A program made the translations under genes and the position numbers. The notes under the pieces were generated by a model, which saw only the letters and a program-made list of their open reading frames with translations, did not search any database and was not told where the DNA came from. A stretch of DNA of 64,000 bases. Source: Timonella corticicola (lineage in GTDB: Bacteria; Actinomycetota; Actinomycetes; Actinomycetales; Cellulomonadaceae). The stretch spans positions 186,001-250,000 of the forward strand of contig NZ_JBHUOP010000001.1 of assembly GCF_042683685.1 (NCBI RefSeq), in the 5' to 3' direction. Of the stretch, positions 15,241-22,934 are shown piece after piece (the stretch's first letter is position 1; each line of letters opens with the position of its first letter).

Positions 15241-15424
15241 CTGTCACCTTCCAGCACACCGGACCATCCAGCACACTTGCAGTGAGAACCTTCCTTTGAG
15301 AGTTACCAAAAGTGCACTCTCAAACACAACTGGCTGTTGCGAGCGCGCACGTGTGAATTTTCCCTAGCCAACTCGTCGCCAATCTGGCATACAAGACCCA
15401 CTGAACGAGAGTGCACCTGAGGAA

Positions 15425-15889
15425 TTAAGAACTGGGTACCGTAGACTCTTGGGATGGTGTGCTGTCCGGAGGGGTGTCGTCGGGAATACTGTAGGTGACC
15501 GGGGTGATGGTCCAGTGTCCCTTGGCCCAGATCCAGCGTCCCCGAGTTTCTGACAGTAGTTGTATCGGCGCTGGTTCAGCAACGTCTGGCAGTTTGAGAG
15601 CGGCAGCGTAACCCGACCCCATCTGTTCACCAGTAAAGGTGTTGATATCTTCAGAGGTGATCCCGAGGGATCGGTAATGATCAATCTCTTGCTGGGCCTG
15701 TTCGGGAGTGGTCCCCGACGGAAGCACGGTGCACGCGAGGTCTACGTCCTCTTCCACGACTGCGCTCAGGAAAGCACTGAAACCAGCCTCAGGCGATTCC
15801 GTTCCAGCGCCACATCCTGCTGATACGGAGGAACACCCCGTAATGACTGCGGAAACGGCAACGGTGAGGGATACGACAGCGCGGCTCAT
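15425..15889 (-). CDS. Putative lipoprotein, 154 aa
   Basis: The N-terminus is a lipoprotein signal peptide with lipobox VITGC (Cys19). The mature part is acidic; a conserved-looking block TVLPSGTTPEQAQQEIDHY and a strand pair ending RGRWIWAKGHWTITPVTYSIP lead into a Ser/Thr/Pro-rich tail. This resembles small actinobacterial lipoproteins of unknown function. ATG at 15889. Confidence 0.75.
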   Translation of the reverse strand: MSRAVVSLTVAVSAVITGCSSVSAGCGAGTESPEAGFSAFLSAVVEEDVDLACTVLPSGTTPEQAQQEIDHYRSLGITSEDINTFTGEQMGSGYAAALKLPDVAEPAPIQLLSETRGRWIWAKGHWTITPVTYSIPDDTPPDSTPSQESTVPSS

Positions 15890-15967
15890 GGGTCGATCCT
15901 ATGTGCATATGCCCTGATCGTCGTCCTACTGGAGTATGAAGGGTCTATCCGACGACCTGAGCACTTT

Positions 15968-16037
15968 GAACGTGTGGGGAGATTACTTCAGTGTGAAGGC
16001 CGTGGACCTGCACAGTGAAGTAATGTGCTGCACGTTC
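15968..16037. terminator. Long imperfect stem-loop
   Basis: GAACGTG (15968) pairs with CACGTTC (16031-16037), and ATTACTTCAGTGTG (15982-15995) with CACAGTGAAGTAAT (16011-16024, one mismatch). It lies just beyond the stop of the minus-strand membrane protein gene and upstream of the lipoprotein gene. Probably a terminator for the former. Confidence 0.6.
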
Positions 16038-16061
16038 ACTTAGGCGGGCGGTTTTGAGAGC

Positions 16062-16712
16062 CTAGTCTTCGTCGTCCTGGCGGGCCTGCGCCGCAATGAA
16101 TACCCCGAGCGCAGCAATGCCAGCAATGACACTGATCGCGTATGGCAGGACATACCAGAGGCCCGAGGCAACCCCGAACGTTCCGAAGGCTGCCGAGAGT
16201 GCCATTGTCGTGCCGAGCGAGGAGATGAAGAGCGCGGGCGCTCCGAGCGCGAGCACTGATAGGTAGATCATCTGGACGTGCCGGGGAAGAATCTTGTCGC
16301 GGTCCACAACGAGTTGGCGGATACCGACGGCGAGCGCCACACCCACGATTGCAAACATGATGGCTTCAAAGACACCGATGCTGTGCTCTGTTGCGTTGGC
16401 GCGCGCGTAGGTTTCACGGAGCCCGACAGGAGAGGCACTCAGTGGCTCGATGAGGAGCATGAGGATGAGACCGTACACCGCATAGATGGCGGTTGCGATG
16501 ATGCCGATCTTAGCCCATTTGCGTTTCTCGGTGACCGCTGGCTCAGACAGTGGAGGTGGTAGTTCAACCTCTTCAAAGGACAGTGGTTGAAAGTCGCTCA
16601 GGTCTGGCCGCTCCGTGTTCGGTGACGTTTTGGTGCCCTGAGGATCAAGCCGTTTGCCGTAACGCGGCTCAGAGGTCTCATGGGGCGAACCCGCACTGGA
16701 TGACTCGGTCAT
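16062..16712 (-). CDS. Hypothetical membrane protein, 216 aa
   Basis: Unrecognised. The first 60 residues are cytoplasmic, Pro/Ser-rich and polar. Four hydrophobic segments follow: about 69-88 (IGIIATAIYAVYGLILMLLI), 113-130, 148-166 and 180-208, ending in the charged tail RQDDED. No motif suggests a substrate. ATG at 16712; a hairpin lies beyond its stop. Confidence 0.7.
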   Translation of the reverse strand: MTESSSAGSPHETSEPRYGKRLDPQGTKTSPNTERPDLSDFQPLSFEEVELPPPLSEPAVTEKRKWAKIGIIATAIYAVYGLILMLLIEPLSASPVGLRETYARANATEHSIGVFEAIMFAIVGVALAVGIRQLVVDRDKILPRHVQMIYLSVLALGAPALFISSLGTTMALSAAFGTFGVASGLWYVLPYAISVIAGIAALGVFIAAQARQDDED

Positions 16713-16763
16713 AACTTGATCATAATGGCTTGTTTAGTGACGAACTCTCATCCGTTGCACTCA

Positions 16764-16793
16764 GGTAGGGGCTTGCTCCGCGAAGCCCCTACC
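16764..16793. repeat. Hairpin family 3 copy A
   Basis: GGTAGGGGCTT-GCTCCGCG-AAGCCCCTACC. The reverse complement of 28510-28539 is the same hairpin at 26 of 30 positions, with paired (compensated) changes in the stem and the same GCTCCGCG loop. It lies 60 bp beyond the aldo/keto reductase stop. Confidence 0.7.
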
Positions 16794-16853
16794 CTCCGCT
16801 GCACTACTTTGTCCGTAACCGTGTGGGTTCGCATACGGCTGAGGAAAGTGGTT

Positions 16854-17849
16854 TCACCAACGAGTGTGCACGTGCTCCCGAATGTAGTTCTCGTAGAGCG
16901 CCTTGACGCTGGCAAGGGTTTCCTCATCGAGCGGCGGTTGGGAACCTGCGGCGGCGTTCGCTCTGGCCTGCTCCTGATTACGTGCCCCGGGGATGACGGT
17001 GGTGACACCTGGTTGGTCAATGATCCAGCGGAGTGCTCTCTGCGCTGGGGTGGCGTCAATGCCCTGCATCTTCACCACGTCAACGAACTTGGCCGCGGTT
17101 TCGACTCCGACCTGGTAGGGGACGCCGGAGAACGTCTCACCCACGTCGAAGGCATCGCCGTTGCGGTTGTAGTTGCGGTGGTCATCGGCAGCGAACACGG
17201 TGTCGGTGGTGTACCGGCCCGACAGGAGCCCGGAGGCGAGTGGAACGCGTGCAATCACAGCAACGCCCGCTTGGGCGGCAGCGGGTAGGAACTCTTCGAG
17301 TGGTTTGCGGCGGAATGCGTTGAGGATGATTTGCACGGACGCGACCCCGGGGTGCTTGATTGCCTCGAGTCCCTCGGCAACGGTTTCTACGGAGACTCCG
17401 TAGGCGGTGATCCGTTTTTCGTCCACGAGGATGTCGAGCGCATCGTAGGTTGAGCCATCAAAGTAGACGGCGGAGGGCGGGCAGTGCAGTTGCACGAGAT
17501 CGAGTGTGTCCACCCCGAGGTTTTCACGGGAACGGTCGCTCCAGGCACGGAAGTTGTCGAGCGTGAACTGTGCTGCGTCGAAGGGCTGTGCGCGGCGTCC
17601 CATCTTGGTGAAGACTGTGACGTCAGGATCATTCCTCTGGGCAAGGAACTGGCCGATGACACGTTCGGAACGGCCATCTCCGTAGACGTCAGCAGTGTCG
17701 AGGAACCGGACACCTGCGTCGTATGCGGCTTCAAGGACCTCAAGTGCGGCGTCTTCGCTGACGTTGCCCCAGTCTGCGCCTAGTTGCCAGCATCCCTGCC
17801 CAACCACTGACAGATCGAATGGGAGACGTGAAGTAGTACGTGTTTCCAT
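16854..17849 (-). CDS. Aldo/keto reductase
   Basis: A 331-residue NAD(P)H-dependent oxidoreductase with the AKR barrel. Visible: GQGCWQLGADWG, FLDTADVYGDGRSE with Asp and Tyr of the catalytic tetrad (about 50-62), FTKMGRR (Lys), and LVQLHCPP (His). The C-terminal cofactor loop reads TVIPGARNQEQARAN. It resembles the AKR12/13-like group; the carbonyl substrate is unknown. The ATG at 17849 is preferred over a longer frame because it directly precedes the first strand. Confidence 0.9.
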   Translation of the reverse strand: METRTTSRLPFDLSVVGQGCWQLGADWGNVSEDAALEVLEAAYDAGVRFLDTADVYGDGRSERVIGQFLAQRNDPDVTVFTKMGRRAQPFDAAQFTLDNFRAWSDRSRENLGVDTLDLVQLHCPPSAVYFDGSTYDALDILVDEKRITAYGVSVETVAEGLEAIKHPGVASVQIILNAFRRKPLEEFLPAAAQAGVAVIARVPLASGLLSGRYTTDTVFAADDHRNYNRNGDAFDVGETFSGVPYQVGVETAAKFVDVVKMQGIDATPAQRALRWIIDQPGVTTVIPGARNQEQARANAAAGSQPPLDEETLASVKALYENYIREHVHTRW

Positions 17850-17887
17850 ACAGTGAAGTCTATGCCGGTAAAGCCAGTTGATACACA

Positions 17888-17915
17888 AGATGCCCCTGAG
17901 GCGTGTCAGGGGCAT
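17888..17915 (-). terminator. Hairpin downstream of mqo
   Basis: GATGCCCCTGA (17888-17898) and its complement TCAGGGGCATC (17905-17915) with a 6-nt loop, 13 bp past the mqo stop. Likely mqo terminator. Confidence 0.65.
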
Positions 17916-17928
17916 CAAGGCGCAAGAA

Positions 17929-19422
17929 CTAGAACTCCACGAGGACCTTCGGCAGGTCGTCGTCCTCTTCGCGCTGTGGCGGGCTGTAGGCTCCGCGGAG
18001 GCTTGGCATCATGTCAACGAGCTGCGGCTCCCACTGCTCGTACTGCTCTGGGAAGCACTTCTCCAGCAACTTCACCATTGCCGCAACGGCGGTCGATGCG
18101 CCAGGGGAAGCACCGAGTAGACCGGCAATCGTCCCATCAGCGGATGACACGAGCTCGGTTCCGAACTCGAGGACGCCGCCACGGGCACCAGGCTTGGTCT
18201 TCATTACTTGGACGCGCTGCCCAGCGGTGATGAACTCCCAGTCCTTCGGGTTGGCGGTGGGCATGAATTCACGTAGTGAGCGGAACTTGCCTTCCTTGGA
18301 GGTTGTGACCTCCCTGATGAGGTAGGCGGTCAGATCCCAGTTGTCCTTCGCCACGGAGAGCATCGTGAGGATGTTGCCTGGGCGGATCGAGGTAAACAGA
18401 TCGAGTAGTGAACCCGACTTGAGGAACTTGGTGGAGAATCCTGCATACGGGCCAAACAGCAGCGACGCCTCGCCGTCAACAACGCGGGTGTCGAGGTGCG
18501 GCACCGACATGGGCGGGGAACCAACCGAGGCCTTGCCGTAGACCTTTGCATTGTGCTGAGCCACGATCTCTGGGTTGGTGGTCCGAAGGAAGAGGCCGGA
18601 GATCGGGAAACCGCCGTAGCCCTTGATCTCAGGGATCCCGGACTTCTGGAGGAGCGGAAGTGCCCCTCCACCGGCGCCAACGAATACGAAGCGGGCGTTA
18701 ACGGTGTGGCGGCGCTCGACGGCGTTCCACTCGTTGTTGCGGACGGATACCTTCCACGAACCGTCGTGCTGCTGCTTGAGGTTGGTAACCCGGTGCTGGA
18801 GTTTGATGTCTACGCCGGACTCGCGCAGGTAGTCCGCGAGGTTACTGGTCAAACGGCCGAAGTTGATGTCGGTTCCCGCAGTGGTCCGTGTTGCGGCGAG
18901 TGGTTGGTCCCCGTAGCGTTCGAGCGTGAGCAGCGGTGCCCACTGCGCGATCTGCTCGGGGTCCTCGCTGAATTCGAGCCCTTCAAAGTGTGGGTGCACG
19001 GACAACGCCTCGTAGCGGCGGCGGAGGTAGTCAACGTTGTCCGCACCCCAGACAAACGTCATGTGCGGAGTGGGGGAGAGGAACGCACCTTCCTGCGGCA
19101 TATCGCCCGCAGAGATGAGGTGATCCCAGAGCTCACGGGAGAGTTGGAACTGCTCATTGATGTTGATTGCCTTGGCCACGTTGATGGTGCCGTTGGGCAT
19201 TTCCGGCGTGTAGTTCAACTCGCAGAGTGCTGCGTGTCCGGTACCGGCGTTGTTCCAGGGGTTCGAACTCTCGAGCGCCACGTCACTGAGGCCTTCGTAG
19301 AGGCGAATCTTCCACGACGGCTGTAGTTTGCGGATGAGCGCACCGAGCGTCACGCTCATGATGCCGCCACCGATCAGAACGACGTCGTAAGTGGAATCTG
19401 GGGAAGAATTTCGTTTTGCCAC
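17929..19422 (-). CDS. mqo: Malate:quinone oxidoreductase
   Basis: A peripheral FAD enzyme that oxidises malate to oxaloacetate and reduces menaquinone or ubiquinone. The 497 residues match the family (about 500). Seen: FAD-binding VVLIGGGIMSVTLG (near 14-27), YEGLSDVALESSNPWNNAGTGH (broken here by length; the NPWNNAGTGH part is diagnostic), ELNYTPE, FVFVGAGGGALPLLQ, GFPISGLFLR, and the C-terminal LLGASPGAS. GTG start at 19422. Monocistronic, with a hairpin after the stop. Confidence 0.97.
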   Translation of the reverse strand: MAKRNSSPDSTYDVVLIGGGIMSVTLGALIRKLQPSWKIRLYEGLSDVALESSNPWNNAGTGHAALCELNYTPEMPNGTINVAKAININEQFQLSRELWDHLISAGDMPQEGAFLSPTPHMTFVWGADNVDYLRRRYEALSVHPHFEGLEFSEDPEQIAQWAPLLTLERYGDQPLAATRTTAGTDINFGRLTSNLADYLRESGVDIKLQHRVTNLKQQHDGSWKVSVRNNEWNAVERRHTVNARFVFVGAGGGALPLLQKSGIPEIKGYGGFPISGLFLRTTNPEIVAQHNAKVYGKASVGSPPMSVPHLDTRVVDGEASLLFGPYAGFSTKFLKSGSLLDLFTSIRPGNILTMLSVAKDNWDLTAYLIREVTTSKEGKFRSLREFMPTANPKDWEFITAGQRVQVMKTKPGARGGVLEFGTELVSSADGTIAGLLGASPGASTAVAAMVKLLEKCFPEQYEQWEPQLVDMMPSLRGAYSPPQREEDDDLPKVLVEF

Positions 19423-19686
19423 GCTTAAGATTTTATGACTGTCACTTCCACGACGTGCGGTGAGTGGTATTTCTCACAAACCACTGTTTGGGTGTTTCTG
19501 CTGGCGCATGACCTTATTTCGCGTCCCAAATGATGGGATAACTTGCGGTTGTGGTGGTGACAAGGCTGACTGCTCCGCGTCGAACACTGTAAAAGGCAGC
19601 CGGGTTCTCACGATGTGAAAACGGCCACGCTTGCGCTCACGGCTGTGTATAGCCTCCGTTTCAGTCACCTTTTGGACGGACGCTAG
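19423..19686. other. Non-coding stretch between mqo and the CotH-type gene
   Basis: About 260 bp upstream of mqo. I see no gene here; it should hold the mqo promoter, but I cannot pick a convincing -35/-10 pair. Confidence 0.5.
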
Positions 19687-19718
19687 GGGTGCCCTCACGA
19701 GTTATCGTGAGGGCACCC
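19687..19718. terminator. Terminator hairpin of the CotH-type gene
   Basis: GGGTGCCCTCACGA (19687-19700), loop GTTA, TCGTGAGGGCACCC (19705-19718): perfect 14-bp stem, 12 bp beyond the stop of the minus-strand gene. Confidence 0.75.
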
Positions 19719-19730
19719 AGTACGAGGACT

Positions 19731-21203
19731 TCACTGATCAGATTCGCCACCGGACGGTTCGGTTGTATTTGTCGCAGTGAAGTAGGCCGCGATGCTTTGG
19801 CTTTCTTGGGCTAGCGTATCGGCATCAACGAGATCTGCCGCATGGTCGCTAAGCAGAGCAGTCCACTGATCAAGGACTTCTTGCGCGCGTCCAGAATCGT
19901 AAAGCTCGGCTCGTAGGTCTGCAGCGGCTTGCTGGTATAGCTCGTTGAACTCAGCGACCTCTAGGAAACGTTCTTTGAGAATGTTTCCTAGGCCTATGTT
20001 TTTGCCGCCGCCGGATCTGTCAGGTGTGTCCCCTGGCTCGAATCCTTCGGGTGGGTTGCCGCCGCCGGATCTGTCAGGTGTGTCCCCTGGCTCGAATCCT
20101 TCGGGTGGGTTGCCGGGGCCAGAAACTTCACTGCCGGGGATCTCGCCATCTCGATCACCCTGTTCTGTAGCGCCAGGCACTGCATTGGCGCCGAAAGCCA
20201 GGTTGAGATCCCAGTTCACTACGGTGAACACGCCGGTTTCTGAATTCCAACGCAGGTATGAGTTGTTGCCGGGGCCAGAGATGTCATCGAAGTTGTCCAC
20301 CAAGTCCTGCATTGCTAGGTAGGAGGCAAACGCCGTGACATCGAGATGCTCGGGAAGTTCGGCCGCGAACGTTTCATCCTCTGATTCGTTGATGAACTGT
20401 AAGAACTCGATCAGGGGAGTGTAGTTTTCGTTGTCTTTGTCGCTCTCTTGGTCGAATACGTCTTCGTACGAGGCTGGGTCATCCCCACGGTAGGAGTAGT
20501 CGCCATCGGCTTCTGCTTTGTACAAGATGCCGGGTGAATCGAACTGGGATTCATCCCACTCATCGTTGGGGTTTTCAACGACCAAGCGCAGTACTTCGGC
20601 GGAGCCGTTCGCAGAGAATCGGACAGCGATCGCAGCCTGGGACGCTAGACCTGCCTCAGCGAAGAGAGTTTGTGAGATCGCCTCGTTGAGTGAGGTCTCT
20701 GATGAGTTGGATCGAACGACGAAATCGGTGTATCCGTCGAGGTTTTGCCCGTCAACGTACTTGTCGAGTCGGATCAGCCACGGTATATCCTCACCGGAGG
20801 TTTCTGCTGAGACGCCTCGCAGCGATGAGTTTCCCTTGAGTCGCAGTCCCACGTTTTCGAACGTGGTGCCATCGATGACAGCTGTGGCGCTTATCCACTT
20901 TTTGTCCGCGTTATTGGAGTAGGTCTCGATCATCGCCGCGTACTCGGCCTCGTCGTACGTGATTGAGAAGGTGTGGATCTCAGACGCATCGAACACGGTG
21001 TTGTCGAGGGATGAGTCGTCTCGCACGGAGGAGTCGCTCCAAGCGCTGCTTGAGGAGGAACTGCTCGAGGAGGTGCTGGTTGCTCCGCTACTACTTTCTG
21101 TGCAAGCACTCATGCCCAGGAGGAGCGAAACGGAGATAATCAGAGCGGAAGCTTTTTGCACGTGTTTTGAGGATTCGCTGAGTCGTGGCAAATGATTAGG
21201 CAT
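19731..21203 (-). CDS. CotH kinase-like lipoprotein
   Basis: A 490-residue secreted lipoprotein with a long n-region, a lipobox LGMSAC (Cys34) and a Ser-only linker (about 44-56). The mature part shows the CotH fold signatures: GLRLKGNSSLRG (near 117-128), WLIRLDKYVDGQ, a polar DFVVRSN segment, and the metal-binding VVNWDLNLAFG (near 328). CotH-fold proteins include spore-coat protein kinases and surface proteins. A Gly/Pro/Asp-rich insert near 375-410 consists of two identical 18-residue units. The gene diverges from DUF4956 and VTC genes, a neighbourhood in which CotH proteins are commonly found, so it probably works with them at the cell surface. Confidence 0.82.
   Translation of the reverse strand: MPNHLPRLSESSKHVQKASALIISVSLLLGMSACTESSSGATSTSSSSSSSSSAWSDSSVRDDSSLDNTVFDASEIHTFSITYDEAEYAAMIETYSNNADKKWISATAVIDGTTFENVGLRLKGNSSLRGVSAETSGEDIPWLIRLDKYVDGQNLDGYTDFVVRSNSSETSLNEAISQTLFAEAGLASQAAIAVRFSANGSAEVLRLVVENPNDEWDESQFDSPGILYKAEADGDYSYRGDDPASYEDVFDQESDKDNENYTPLIEFLQFINESEDETFAAELPEHLDVTAFASYLAMQDLVDNFDDISGPGNNSYLRWNSETGVFTVVNWDLNLAFGANAVPGATEQGDRDGEIPGSEVSGPGNPPEGFEPGDTPDRSGGGNPPEGFEPGDTPDRSGGGKNIGLGNILKERFLEVAEFNELYQQAAADLRAELYDSGRAQEVLDQWTALLSDHAADLVDADTLAQESQSIAAYFTATNTTEPSGGESDQ
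20002..20109 (-). repeat. Perfect tandem 54-bp duplication inside the CotH-type gene
   Basis: Units 20002-20055 and 20056-20109 are identical base for base and encode two copies of an 18-residue Gly/Pro/Asp-rich linker unit (containing PPEGFEPGDTPDRSGG). Identity at the third codon positions implies a recent duplication or slippage-prone repeat. Confidence 0.95.
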
Positions 21204-21369
21204 TTTGTTGTGCCTTTCTGACGGATACGGGACGTGAGCGCGCCTCTTGCACCTTCGGGTTAAATGTCGGGTGTAGTTAGGTTTGTCGCTTGAAGTAACT
21301 CAACAGGTGGTATCTGGGCTCGTTGTAGGACGGTCCTATGTATGGGCTGTGTAAGTGCTGTTCCTATGC

Positions 21370-21400
21370 TTCGCTATGGTTCCTCATAGGTTCCTCATAG
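21370..21400 (+). promoter_or_regulatory. Short direct repeats in the CotH/DUF4956 divergent region
   Basis: GGTTCCTCATAG occurs twice in tandem, preceded by a related GTTCCTATG. They lie about 60-85 bp before the DUF4956 ATG within the 253-bp divergent spacer. Possible regulator sites; no promoter is convincing. Confidence 0.35.
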
Positions 21401-21456
21401 ATTTCCTCCCCATGCTGGAAGCACTTCAGATCCCGGCCCTACCCAGGAGGCTTCCC

Positions 21457-22062
21457 ATGAACCCGATCATCCTCGCTGCAGACCTTGTGGCGATTCTCGT
21501 TCTCTCGCTCGCCGTGTACTTCCGCCACCATGGACGCGCAGATCTCGTGCTCGCGTACATCGGTTTGAACATCGGCGTGTTCGGCACGACCGTTGTGATG
21601 ACTCACTCCACCATGGCAGCCGGCCTGGGGCTTGGGCTGTTCGGTGTGCTCTCGATCATCCGGCTGCGCTCGAATGAACTGTCGCAGTCCGAGGTGTCGT
21701 ACTACTTCGCGGCGCTCGTGATTGGTCTCGTGTGCGGATTGCAGCCAGACCCGGTATGGCTCGCCCCGACTGTCGCCGCTGCAGTGGTTGCGGTCATGTG
21801 GATCGCGGACACGGCCATCTCGACGCGGAACCTGCGTCAGCAGGTACTCACGGTAGATCGCGTGATTTTCGACGAGTCGGCGCTTCAAGCCCACATCGAG
21901 GGTTTGCTGGGTGGCCGGGTTCGGCAACTCACCGTGCGCTCGACCGATCTGGTGCGTGACATGATGGTGGTGGACGTCCGGTACTCGGTTCCCCCCCGTT
22001 CCTCTTCGTCCAATGCTGTGCGCCCCGCTCAGTCGAACCACACGCTGGAAGGTGCATTCTGA
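21457..22062 (+). CDS. DUF4956 membrane protein
   Basis: A 201-residue membrane protein. Four hydrophobic segments occupy about residues 4-22, 32-52, 56-67 and 85-125; the Gly/Leu-rich GLGLGLFGVLSIIRLRSNELSQSEVSYYF block is the hallmark of DUF4956 (seen at about 53-80, its central part FGVLSIIRLRS being diagnostic). The C-terminal cytoplasmic third is mixed alpha/beta. The ATG at 21457 has an ideal AGGAGG ahead of it, and longer upstream in-frame ATGs lack one. Its TGA overlaps the next ATG (TGATG). DUF4956 proteins are typically encoded beside VTC-domain and CotH proteins; their role is unknown. Confidence 0.85.
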   Translation: MNPIILAADLVAILVLSLAVYFRHHGRADLVLAYIGLNIGVFGTTVVMTHSTMAAGLGLGLFGVLSIIRLRSNELSQSEVSYYFAALVIGLVCGLQPDPVWLAPTVAAAVVAVMWIADTAISTRNLRQQVLTVDRVIFDESALQAHIEGLLGGRVRQLTVRSTDLVRDMMVVDVRYSVPPRSSSSNAVRPAQSNHTLEGAF

Positions 22063-22874
22063 TGTTTGCCCTACACGCCCCGGAAGTGCGTACAGCTCTT
22101 GACCACATCTTGGCTGACCGAGCCTACATCGATTTAGACGATCTACCTCAGGACTCGGCCCTTATGACCCGCACCGACCGCAAGTACGTTCTCGACCCGC
22201 TGAGTGCCGCCAAGGCGTTGGGCAGTCAACCGGAACTCGTCTGCGTGACGGTCGAGGAGCGCACCTCAAGCGCCTACGAATCCGTCTACTTCGACACCCC
22301 GGACCTGCGTACCTATCACGATGCAGCACACTCGCGCAGGCACAGGTTCAAGGTACGTACCCGAACCTACCTCGACTCCGGTACGACACTGCTGGAGGTG
22401 AAGACCAAGGGTGGACGCGGACACACCATCAAGGAGCGAATCGCGGTCCAAGACCATGCACGCAACCACCTCAAACAAGAGGAACGTCGCTTCGTCGCCA
22501 CCACGCTGGAGCGCAGCGGAGTGCAGGAGCCAGACCAACTCGTCGCCAATCTCATCCCGTCACTGACCACCCGCTACCGGCGCTCCACCCTGCTCGGACC
22601 AGACTTCTCCCGGATCACAATCGATACTGACCTGGCCTGCGTGCGCGGCGAGCGCACGAGCTCCCATCCGCGGCTGGTACTCATTGAAACCAAGTCAGAA
22701 GGGCACGCAACCAACACGGACAAGGCGTTGTGGCGTGCAGGAATCAGGCCCGTGTCCATCTCAAAGTACGCGGCAGGACTCGCCGAGCTCGAACCACACC
22801 TACCCGCCAACAAATGGCACCGCGTGCTGGGCGCCCCACCTCTCACTCATTCAGTCACGCACACGGCAGCGTAA
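22062..22874 (+). CDS. VTC domain protein (polyphosphate polymerase-like)
   Basis: A 270-residue protein of the VTC family, whose eukaryotic member Vtc4 makes polyphosphate from ATP. The tunnel-lining basic residues are visible: RTDRKYVLDP (about 36-45), YFDTPDLRTYHDAAHSRRHRFKVRTRTY core with RFKVRTRTY (near 95), LEVKTKGGRGHTIKERI (near 108-124), RYRRSTL (near 172), LIETKSEG (near 206) and SISKYA (near 232). All predicted phosphate ligands that I can place are kept, so it is likely catalytic, on the cytoplasmic face. Translation is coupled to the DUF4956 gene; the metallophosphoesterase starts 60 bp later. Confidence 0.87.
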   Translation: MFALHAPEVRTALDHILADRAYIDLDDLPQDSALMTRTDRKYVLDPLSAAKALGSQPELVCVTVEERTSSAYESVYFDTPDLRTYHDAAHSRRHRFKVRTRTYLDSGTTLLEVKTKGGRGHTIKERIAVQDHARNHLKQEERRFVATTLERSGVQEPDQLVANLIPSLTTRYRRSTLLGPDFSRITIDTDLACVRGERTSSHPRLVLIETKSEGHATNTDKALWRAGIRPVSISKYAAGLAELEPHLPANKWHRVLGAPPLTHSVTHTAA

Positions 22875-22934
22875 TTTGCGACAATAGGTGACTGGACAAC
22901 TTACCCCGCTTTCGCGAAGGATCCCGTCACCCGT

